From contig DATAFF010000001.1 in NCBI GenBank assembly GCA_036257595.1, forward strand, positions 1-7,813: a stretch of 7,813 nucleotides of DNA, given 5' to 3'. Origin of the DNA: DATAFF01 sp036257595. Its GTDB lineage: Bacteria > Pseudomonadota > Alphaproteobacteria > Rhizobiales > Aestuariivirgaceae. Below are positions 1 through 5,516 of this stretch, piece by piece; positions within the stretch are counted from its first letter, which is position 1, and each line of letters starts with the position of its first letter. The position numbers and the translations under genes are program-made. The notes beneath the pieces are model-generated. The model was not told the origin of the DNA, did no database searches, and saw only the letters and a program-made list of their open reading frames with translations.

Positions 1-507
1 CACCGTCGTCGTTGTGGTCGTCGTCGTGGTGCTCGGCGTCGGCGGTAGTACCTGCCTCGTGCCGATTGTCGGCAGGGGACTTTCAGTCACTTGCTCGAGA
101 TCAGGCTGGATTATGATCGTTGTCCTGACAGGCGGTGGCGCCCGGTCGTGCTTCAGCGTGTCGATTGCCGAGCTTGTCGTTTGGGTGGGCTGCGCATCCG
201 GATTGCCGGCCTCTGCCTCTTCGGTGGCCAAATTGGCGAGCACCTCTTCAAGCCACGAATCATCTTCAGGCGGCTGTTCATGCTGAGCGGGTTGCGCCAA
301 GCTCGACGGGACGTCGTTGCTTCCCTCATCGGTAGGCTTGCTGGCGGCGACCGAGCGCGGCGTGAGCCCCTTGCTGCCGGGGTCGAATGTTACGCGTTTG
401 GCCGTTCTTGGCGTCGCGGGCGGCGTATCCTTTTCCTTGCTCTTCGATGGATCTCGGAAATGCCCAGCCAGCTTGTTGAAGCCACGGCCGATACCACCAT
501 CACTCAT
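1..507 (-). CDS. Hypothetical low-complexity protein, N-terminal part (runs off the left edge)
   Basis: An uninterrupted reading frame of 169 codons starts with ATG at 507 and is still open at position 1, so the C-terminus is missing. AGGGGG (518-513) lies 5 nt before the ATG and is a good ribosome binding site. The start is MSDGGIGRGFNKLAGHF; after that the protein is rich in Pro, Ser, Thr, Asp, Glu and Lys. It has one short acidic, possibly helical patch (about residues 81-99, with DDSWLEEVL) and ends at the edge in nine consecutive threonines (160-168) after a Pro/Thr stretch. There is no signal peptide or membrane segment. The composition suggests an intrinsically disordered region or a linker before a domain outside the window. 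Third codon positions carry more A/T than in the neighbouring genes, which may mean an accessory origin. I do not recognise the family. The opposite strand is also open (91-525), but that frame is Arg/Leu-rich and lacks a comparable start. Confidence 0.6.
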   Translation of the reverse strand, partial: MSDGGIGRGFNKLAGHFRDPSKSKEKDTPPATPRTAKRVTFDPGSKGLTPRSVAASKPTDEGSNDVPSSLAQPAQHEQPPEDDSWLEEVLANLATEEAEAGNPDAQPTQTTSSAIDTLKHDRAPPPVRTTIIIQPDLEQVTESPLPTIGTRQVLPPTPSTTTTTTTTTV

Positions 508-606
508 GATTTCCCCCTGAGGTGAGTTAATGCCCACCGCCATCATGGACCATCACGTGGCGCTCGACTGTGCCGAACGATACAGGGGAAAAATGATTTC
601 GCTGTC

Positions 607-1494
607 TTACTTCTTACTCTTGGCGTTCTCGAGCCGGGCGATGAGGCTCGATGTGTCCCATCGTCGACCGCCCATCGCCTGCACCTCGGAATAGAACTGG
701 TCGACCAGCGCCGTCACCGGCAGATGCGCGCCGTTGCGCCGCGCCTCGTCGAGGCAGATGCTGAGATCCTTGCGCATCCAATCCACCGCGAAGCCGAAAT
801 CGAACTTGCCCTCGATCATCGTCTTGTGGCGGTTGTCCATCTGCCAGGAGCCGGCCGCCCCCTTGGAGATCACCTCGATCACCGACGCCATGTCGAGCCC
901 GGCCTGGCGGCCGAAATGGATCGCCTCCGACAGGCCCTCGACCAGGCCGGCAATGGCGATCTGGTTGCACATCTTGGCAAGTTGCCCCGCGCCCGCCGGC
1001 CCGAGCAGCTTGCGCATCCGCGAATAGCATTCGATCAGCGGCACGATCGAATCATATTCGGGCTGCTCGCCGCCGCACATGATGGTGAGGACGCCGTTCT
1101 CCGCCCCCGCCTGCCCGCCCGACACCGGCGCGTCGATGAAGCCGAAGCCGCGCTCCTTGGCGGCCCGGTGGAGCTCGCGGGCGATATTGGCCGAGGCCGT
1201 CGTGTGGTCGATGAAGACCGAGCCATGCGACATGCCGTGAAAGGCGCCCTCAGGCCCGGTGGCGATGTCGCGCAGATCGCTGTCATTGCCGACGCAGGCG
1301 AAGACGAAGTCGGCGCCCTCGGCCGCCTGTCGCGGCGTGGCCACCGCCCGGCCGCCGAACTGGGCGACCCAGCGCTCGGCCTTCTCCGCCGTCCGGTTGT
1401 AGACCGTCAGCTCGTGGCCACCCCGGCTCTTGAGATGCCCGGCCATCGGAAATCCCATGACGCCAAGGCCGATCCAGGCTACGCGGAATACCAT
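607..1494 (-). CDS. NAD(P)-dependent beta-hydroxyacid dehydrogenase (3-hydroxyisobutyrate dehydrogenase / 2-hydroxy-3-oxopropionate reductase family)
   Basis: This 295-residue cytosolic oxidoreductase has the usual length for its family. It should interconvert a beta-hydroxyacid and its semialdehyde, with hydroxyisobutyrate or tartronate semialdehyde as typical substrates. The N-terminal Rossmann domain opens with GLGVMGFPMAG (9-19), the glycine-rich dinucleotide loop. YNRT (32-35) after the second strand, with Arg rather than an acidic residue, favours NADP(H) over NAD. The substrate-binding signature DAPVSGGQAGAENG is at 121-134. GAGQLAKMCNQ (168-178) carries the expected catalytic Lys174 and nearby Asn177. 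The helical C-terminal domain contains the conserved KDL (242-244). GGAG lies 7 nt before the ATG, which supports this start. The gene is divergent from the threonine ammonia-lyase across 95 bp. The exact substrate cannot be read from the sequence; GarR/GlxR-like and MmsB-like roles are both possible. Confidence 0.93.
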   Translation of the reverse strand: MVFRVAWIGLGVMGFPMAGHLKSRGGHELTVYNRTAEKAERWVAQFGGRAVATPRQAAEGADFVFACVGNDSDLRDIATGPEGAFHGMSHGSVFIDHTTASANIARELHRAAKERGFGFIDAPVSGGQAGAENGVLTIMCGGEQPEYDSIVPLIECYSRMRKLLGPAGAGQLAKMCNQIAIAGLVEGLSEAIHFGRQAGLDMASVIEVISKGAAGSWQMDNRHKTMIEGKFDFGFAVDWMRKDLSICLDEARRNGAHLPVTALVDQFYSEVQAMGGRRWDTSSLIARLENAKSKK

Positions 1495-1521
1495 GTCGAT
1501 GCTCCAATTCTTGTTGTGGCG

Positions 1522-1550
1522 AGTAGCGAGAAGCTGGAGAGTTCGGCCAA
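1522..1550 (-). promoter_or_regulatory. Possible promoter for the beta-hydroxyacid dehydrogenase gene
   Basis: Read on the minus strand, TTGGCC (1550-1545) and GCTACT (1527-1522) are separated by exactly 17 nt. They resemble alphaproteobacterial housekeeping -35 (TTGACC-like) and -10 elements. A start point near 1514 would leave a leader of about 20 nt containing the GGAG ribosome binding site. The -10 match is only moderate. No equally good pair was found for the divergent plus-strand gene in the same 95-bp gap. Confidence 0.27.
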
Positions 1551-1589
1551 TGCTACACGAATTCTTGAAGGACCGAAGAGGAGGCGCCC

Positions 1590-2828
1590 ATGGCCGTGAC
1601 GATCGAGGACATTCGCCAGGCGCAAGCCCTCCTGAAGGGCAATGTGGTGCGGACCCCCCTGCTCCACGCCCCCAAGCTCTCGGAGCTCACCGGCGCCGAC
1701 ATCTGGGTCAAGCTCGAAAATCTCCAGGTCACCAACTCCTTCAAGGACCGCGGCGCCTTCGTCAAGCTGAGCTCCCTGACCCCCGCCGAGCGCGACCGCG
1801 GCGTCATCGCCATGTCGGCCGGCAACCATGCCCAGGCCGTCGCTTGGCATGCCGGCCGGCTCGGCATCCCGGCCACCATCGTGATGCCCGAGACCACCCC
1901 CTTCAACAAGATCGAGCGGACGCGGGCGCATGGTGCCGACGTCGTGCTTTATGGCGAGCATCTCGCCGACAGCCAGGTCAAGGCCGAGGAGATCATCGCC
2001 GACAAGGGGATGGTGCTGATTCACCCCTATGACGACGACCGGATCATCGCCGGCCAGGGCACGATCGGGCTCGAGATGCTCGACGACAATCCCGAGCTCG
2101 AGACCATCGTCGTGCCGATCGGCGGCGGCGGCGTCATGGGCGGCACCGCGCTCGCCGCCAAGTCCCTGAAGCCGGGGATCGAGATGGTCGGCGTCGAGGT
2201 CAAGCTCTTCCCCTCGATGTTCCATGCGCTGAAGGGCGAGCCGTCGCGCTGCGGCGGCTCGACACTGGCCGAGGGCATTGCCGTCAAGAACGTGACCGAG
2301 CGCACCATCGCGCTCTGCCGGCGCTATGTCGACGAGGTGCGCCTCGTCGAGGAGCGCGACATCGAGCGGGCCGTTATGGCCTATCTGGCGCAGGTCAAGG
2401 TGCTCGCCGAAGGTGCCGGCGCCGCCGGCCTCGCCGCCGTCATGGCCGACCCCGATCATTTCCGTGGCCGACGGGTCGGGCTGGTGTTGTGCGGCGGCAA
2501 CATCGATCCGCGCATCCTCGCTTCGGTGATCTATCGCGAGCTCGAGCGCGAGCAGCGGCTGGCCAATCTTCGCATCCAGATCGATGACCGGCCCGGGGTC
2601 CTGGGCAAGATCGCCACCATTCTCGGACAGCTCGGCGCCAACATCCTCGAAGTGTCACACCGTCGCATGTTCCTTGACGTGCCGGCCAAGGGTGCCGAGC
2701 TCGAAATCATGATTGAGGCGCGCGATGGCCGCCATGTCGAGGAAATCGTGGCGACCATCGAAAGGCAGGGGTTCGTCACCCGCATCCTCGATGCACCAGG
2801 GGGCCGGGAATCCCCAAGGTCGCATTGA
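1590..2828 (+). CDS. ilvA: Threonine ammonia-lyase (threonine dehydratase), single ACT domain form
   Basis: A pyridoxal-phosphate enzyme of fold type II, 412 residues, that deaminates L-threonine to 2-oxobutanoate and ammonia. This is the first step towards isoleucine, or a threonine catabolic step. The PLP lysine is Lys52 in NSFKDRGA (49-56). The phosphate and substrate loop is SAGNHAQ (76-82), the glycine loop for the PLP phosphate is GGGG (178-181), and CGGNID (301-306) supplies the residue facing the pyridine nitrogen. A single C-terminal ACT domain (about 327-400, with DRPGVLGKIATILG) matches the medium-length form, not the long form with two ACT-like repeats, and implies allosteric control by an amino acid. 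The ribosome binding site AGAGGAGG (1577-1584) is 5 nt before the ATG. The next gene follows in the same direction. Whether the role is biosynthetic (ilvA) or catabolic (tdcB-like) cannot be settled here, so the symbol is provisional. Confidence 0.94.
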   Translation: MAVTIEDIRQAQALLKGNVVRTPLLHAPKLSELTGADIWVKLENLQVTNSFKDRGAFVKLSSLTPAERDRGVIAMSAGNHAQAVAWHAGRLGIPATIVMPETTPFNKIERTRAHGADVVLYGEHLADSQVKAEEIIADKGMVLIHPYDDDRIIAGQGTIGLEMLDDNPELETIVVPIGGGGVMGGTALAAKSLKPGIEMVGVEVKLFPSMFHALKGEPSRCGGSTLAEGIAVKNVTERTIALCRRYVDEVRLVEERDIERAVMAYLAQVKVLAEGAGAAGLAAVMADPDHFRGRRVGLVLCGGNIDPRILASVIYRELEREQRLANLRIQIDDRPGVLGKIATILGQLGANILEVSHRRMFLDVPAKGAELEIMIEARDGRHVEEIVATIERQGFVTRILDAPGGRESPRSH

Positions 2829-2890
2829 CTTTCAGCGCACCTTGGCCAACCTTAGACTTTGTTGTCATCATCGTTCCGGACCAGCCCATT

Positions 2891-3646
2891 GTGAGCATCG
2901 AGCGGCGCAATTTCCCTCAGTTTTTCATCACTGCGCCCGCGCCCTGCCCCTATCTTGCCGGCAAGCAGGAACGGAAGGTGTTCACCCACCTCATCAGCTC
3001 CGACGCCCGCACCCTCCACGACACGCTGTCGCAAGGCGGTTTCCGCCGCAGCCAGAACATCGCCTACCGGCCGGCCTGCGAGGGTTGCTCGGCCTGCGTA
3101 TCGGTGCGCGTCGTGGTCGAGCGCTTCCGCTGGACGTCGAGCTTCCGCCGCACCTTGCGGCTCAACCGCCATCTCACCACCTCCGTGCTCACGGCGCGCG
3201 CCACGGCCGAGCAATACAGCCTGTTCCGCAACTACATCGACGACCGTCATGAAGGCGGTGGCATGGCCGATATGACGGTGCTCGACTATTCGGCCATGGT
3301 CGACGAAAGCTTCGTCGATACCCGCATCATCGAATATCGCGCCAAGCCGGCGATCTCGCTGGCCGGTCCGGATTCGCGTCAGGGACCCCTGGTTGCGGCG
3401 GCGCTGACCGACATACTCGGCGACGGCTTGTCGATGGTTTACAGCTTCTACGATCCGCGGCAGATCGGGCGCAGCCTCGGCACCTTCATGATTCTCGATC
3501 ACATCGAGAAGGCGCGGAAGATGGGCCTGCCCTATGTCTATCTCGGCTATTGGGTCCAGGGCTCGTCGAAAATGGCCTACAAATCGCGATTCCTCCCCCA
3601 GGAGCGCCTGACCCGCGACGGCTGGACCGAATACGGCGCCGAGTAA
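2891..3646 (+). CDS. bpt: Aspartate/glutamate N-terminal leucyl/arginyl-transferase (Bpt/Ate family)
   Basis: This enzyme transfers an amino acid from aminoacyl-tRNA (leucine in characterised bacterial Bpt) to proteins with N-terminal Asp or Glu, marking them for ClpS/ClpAP degradation. With the GTG start at 2891 it has 251 residues, normal for the family. The N-terminal ATE_N domain starts with the family-like NFPQFFITAPAPCPYL, then QERKVFTHL, GGFRRSQNIAYRPAC and the cysteine cluster C63-x2-C66-x2-C69 (EGCSACVSVRV). The C-terminal ATE_C domain contains LGYWVQGSSKMAYKSRF close to the end. No ATG exists in frame before the conserved N-terminus. A TTG at 2825 would add 22 residues (MTFSAPWPTL...) and overlap the upstream stop, but that extension does not look like the family. 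The ribosome binding site before GTG is weak (GGA at 2878-2880). It probably shares a transcript with the ammonia-lyase gene, whose stop is 62 nt upstream. Leucine versus arginine specificity is inferred from bacterial homologues. Confidence 0.92.
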   Translation: MSIERRNFPQFFITAPAPCPYLAGKQERKVFTHLISSDARTLHDTLSQGGFRRSQNIAYRPACEGCSACVSVRVVVERFRWTSSFRRTLRLNRHLTTSVLTARATAEQYSLFRNYIDDRHEGGGMADMTVLDYSAMVDESFVDTRIIEYRAKPAISLAGPDSRQGPLVAAALTDILGDGLSMVYSFYDPRQIGRSLGTFMILDHIEKARKMGLPYVYLGYWVQGSSKMAYKSRFLPQERLTRDGWTEYGAE

Positions 3647-3658
3647 TTTTCCAATTTT

Positions 3659-3698
3659 CGACAAATTCTTCCGGAAGTCGCTGGCGAGTCGTTTGTCG
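3659..3698. repeat. Nested inverted repeat between bpt and the next gene
   Basis: CGACAAA (3659-3665) is matched by TTTGTCG (3692-3698), a perfect 7-bp inverted repeat. The 26-nt interval contains a 10-bp palindrome, CTTCCGGAAG (3668-3677). It lies 12 nt after the bpt stop codon and about 65 nt before the following start. There is no T run after it, so it does not look like an intrinsic terminator. It could be an operator or an mRNA structure, or it could be chance. Confidence 0.35.
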
Positions 3699-3763
3699 GC
3701 GGTCGAGGATTCCGGTACCCAGAATATGCAGGGTTGTCTGATTCGTGCTCCGGGGGCTCGTTG

Positions 3764-4597
3764 ATGATCGAGGGGAAGATTGCCGGCAAGTCGGTCCATT
3801 CCGAATTGCGCCCGCCCGCTGCCGAGGCGGGACGGACCGCTACCGCCTTGGCGAATTTGGCCGCAAATCCGGTCGCCGCGGTGAGGTGGAGCGAGAGATC
3901 GCCGGAGGGCGGCTTGCCCGATCCGCTGGCCGCCGCGGAAGTCGTTCACGGCCTGGTCGAGAAGGCACGCGCGCTCGGCATCGACCCCTTCTTCTCGGAC
4001 GATTTCGAGGAGTTCGTCCGCCAGCGCCTGGCGCTGCGCGGCGCCATCCCATCGCCGATGTTCGACCCGGCTGTCGGGCGCCTGCAGGACAAGGCCTTCT
4101 GGCTCGGGGCCCGCAACAAGCAGGGCGAGGTGGTGTCGCTTCAGGCCTATCGGCTCGACTATGTCGACACCAGCCTCGCCGAATGGGTGGTCGGCTGGAT
4201 GGCCGGCCTCTATCTCAAGCGCCATGAGCTGATGGTGCCGGCTTATCTCGAGCCGCCATCGAGCAGCCGCGCCGGAAAGGTGCGCGGCCGCCTCGTCTAT
4301 CATGGCGAGATCTGGCTGAGCCCCACCCTCAAGAACCGCAGCTATTTCGATACAATGCCGTTTCTCGGCATGCTCCTCGCCCACCTCAAATGGTACCCGG
4401 TTGCAATCTGGGGCCTGGTCAACGACCAGATGGCCAAGCATGGCCACGTCATCCGGATGCACTATACCCATGTCGAGCCGAGCTTCCTGCGCTGGCAGCA
4501 CTGCCCCGAAGGCATCCCCAACAATGAGTGGCTGGTGCTGGCCGACCGCGACACCCTCAATTTCTGGGTCGCGGAAAAATCGGTCAGAGGAGTCTAG
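3764..4597 (+). CDS. Conserved-looking protein of unknown function
   Basis: A 277-residue soluble protein without a signal peptide or membrane segment. The ATG at 3764 is chosen because GGGGG (3752-3756) sits 7 nt before it; a TTG at 3734 would add ten unconvincing residues (MSDSCSGGSL). The first 50 residues are Ala-rich and probably flexible. Residues about 55-100 look helical (AAAEVVHGLVEKARALGIDPFFSDDFEEFV). The core then has alternating predicted strands and aromatic helices: FWLGARNKQGEVVSLQAYRL (from 112), LAEWVVGWMAGLYL, YHGEIWLSP (179-187), LGMLLAHLKWYPVAIWGLVN and HYTHVEP (233-239). The pattern of an 'A-R-N-x-x-G-E-V-V' strand followed by a long helix and a late strand is loosely like a GNAT acyltransferase, but I see no clear acetyl-CoA loop, so this is a weak guess. 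It is codirectional with bpt, 117 nt downstream, and ends tail-to-tail with the next gene. Confidence 0.8.
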   Translation: MIEGKIAGKSVHSELRPPAAEAGRTATALANLAANPVAAVRWSERSPEGGLPDPLAAAEVVHGLVEKARALGIDPFFSDDFEEFVRQRLALRGAIPSPMFDPAVGRLQDKAFWLGARNKQGEVVSLQAYRLDYVDTSLAEWVVGWMAGLYLKRHELMVPAYLEPPSSSRAGKVRGRLVYHGEIWLSPTLKNRSYFDTMPFLGMLLAHLKWYPVAIWGLVNDQMAKHGHVIRMHYTHVEPSFLRWQHCPEGIPNNEWLVLADRDTLNFWVAEKSVRGV

Positions 4598-5355
4598 AGC
4601 AGTTTGATATCGACCTTGGTCAGCTGGCTGACCACCGACACCCCCTTCCGGCCGTCGGGAAAGCGGTGTGGCAGGACGACCCGCTGATAAGGCACCCAGA
4701 GCGGCACCTTCTCGGGCGTCAGCATCGATGCCATGACGTGATCATAATGCGGCAGGCCGGTGCGCAGCACCTTGGCATAGGCCATCGACACCATCTGATC
4801 ATAGGTGTGGCCGGACTGGCAGGGATAGGAGGACGGGCTCAGGCCCCAGATCTGGGCGATCGCCGAGCGGGAGCCGACGCGTTCGACGCAAAAGCGGCCG
4901 ACACTCGAATCGAACACGCAGTCGACGGCGAATTCTGGTCCGACCGAATGGTCGAGCAAGGCATCGCGCAGGAGCTCGGGGACCGCGGCCTTGCCGGGGT
5001 CCACTTCCTTGACGAAAGTCCGTTTGGTGATGTGGATGTCGCTCTTGGCGACGATCTCGTCGAGCCTCTCGCAGGCGCTCTTGATATCGTCATAATGCTC
5101 GTCGCACCAGCCAACGATGAAATAGCGCAACCGGTAGGGCGGCGGAAAGCGCGGCAGCCAGTTCATCGCATAGAATATCGAGGCCCAATTGGGGGCGAAC
5201 ACCGCCCATTTCACCTCGGTGACCCCGGGAGCAGCGGTGAGCCGGACATAGCCGTTCCGCTGGATCAGCGCGTCCTCATCGTCGCGCGACCCAATCTCGC
5301 CATTGGCGACCCTCAGGGGCCGACCATTGACGATCCAGCTCGTTTCAACAGTCAT
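4594..5355 (-). CDS. Unknown protein with a PAS_5-like C-terminal half
   Basis: A 253-residue soluble protein. The N-terminal half (1-125) is unfamiliar and contains FAPNWASIFYAMNWLPRFP (53-71) and YFIVGWCDEHYDDI (78-91). From about residue 124 the pattern resembles the PAS_5-type sensor module of alphaproteobacteria: a helix PELLRDALLDHS, then GRFCVERVGSR (153-163), IWG (169-171), a helical middle with VLRTGLPHY (196-204), and a closing strand pair around YQRVVLPHRFPDG (223-235). No kinase, HTH or enzymatic output domain follows. If the likeness is real, this is a stand-alone sensor or binding domain; that is an inference. The ATG at 5355 has only a weak ribosome binding site (AAGGG about 11 nt upstream), but a consensus -10 box lies at 5447-5442. 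It is codirectional with parC, 153 nt downstream of it, and its stop overlaps the stop of the convergent gene. Confidence 0.78.
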   Translation of the reverse strand: MTVETSWIVNGRPLRVANGEIGSRDDEDALIQRNGYVRLTAAPGVTEVKWAVFAPNWASIFYAMNWLPRFPPPYRLRYFIVGWCDEHYDDIKSACERLDEIVAKSDIHITKRTFVKEVDPGKAAVPELLRDALLDHSVGPEFAVDCVFDSSVGRFCVERVGSRSAIAQIWGLSPSSYPCQSGHTYDQMVSMAYAKVLRTGLPHYDHVMASMLTPEKVPLWVPYQRVVLPHRFPDGRKGVSVVSQLTKVDIKLL

Positions 5356-5369
5356 CGACCAAACGGCCC

Positions 5370-5516
5370 TTGTCTTCGAATAGTTCTAGTCGAGACGGGC
5401 ATCTCCCTGCAGAAAATTCGATAAGCCGCCCGAATCTGTCCATTATAATACCTGTTCACAGAAAAGATTCAGTTAACCTCAGGATTATCCTGGAAAATTA
5501 CGACCGTTTCAATCGG
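5370..5516 (+). pseudogene. Possible remnant of the N-terminus of a family-2 glycosyltransferase
   Basis: In the gap between two minus-strand genes the plus strand encodes, in frame from 5427, RPNLSIIIPVHRKD and then VNLRIILENYDRFN. This has the shape of the first strand and helix of GT2 (GT-A fold) glycosyltransferases, whose N-termini read 'xVSIIIPVYN' followed by a helix. The expected next element, a strand ending in DDGS, is absent: the sequence runs into the antisense of parC. Codons such as ATA, AGA and AGG are unlike the GC-rich neighbours. The same bases include a perfect minus-strand TATAAT (5447-5442), so an AT-rich promoter that happens to translate as Ile-Ile-Ile is a real alternative. 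The left boundary is uncertain. Confidence 0.27.
5442..5447 (-). promoter_or_regulatory. Consensus -10 box, probable promoter for the PAS_5-like gene
   Basis: TATAAT is present on the minus strand at 5447-5442, within an AT-rich stretch of an otherwise GC-rich window. A start near 5435 would give a leader of about 80 nt before the ATG at 5355. The matching -35 is poor (TGAATC at an 18-nt spacing), so the promoter may depend on an activator, or parC read-through may provide the transcript. No intrinsic terminator was found between parC and this gene. Confidence 0.35.

Noticed and set aside
91..525. 144-codon plus-strand frame opposite the poly-Thr protein
   Set aside because: Arg/Leu-rich composition and no good ribosome binding site; the minus-strand frame has a strong site and remains open to the edge.
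508..606. Terminator or promoter between the dehydrogenase and the poly-Thr gene
   Set aside because: CGCCA/TGGCG and GGTG/CACC arms exist but are short with no T run after them, and no convincing -35/-10 pair could be placed.
724..1599. 291-codon open frame on the plus strand
   Set aside because: It is antisense to the beta-hydroxyacid dehydrogenase and has the Arg/Ala/His/Asp bias of a shadow frame.
1479..2459. 326-codon open frame on the minus strand
   Set aside because: It lies antisense to the threonine ammonia-lyase, whose catalytic motifs are all intact; the antisense product has no recognisable feature.
3734..3763. TTG start extending the unknown gene by ten residues
   Set aside because: The ATG at 3764 has GGGGG at a 7-nt spacing; the extension lies over that ribosome binding site and adds an unstructured peptide.
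2852..4501. 549-codon open frame on the minus strand
   Set aside because: It is antisense to bpt and to the unknown gene at 3764 and spans the gap between them. Its protein is a low-information Arg/Ala/Gly/Asp/His-rich string with no motif, as expected of an antisense frame in GC-rich DNA.
5480..5492. CAGGATTATCCTG palindrome after parC as a terminator
   Set aside because: Only a 5-bp stem with a 3-nt loop is possible and no T run follows on either strand.
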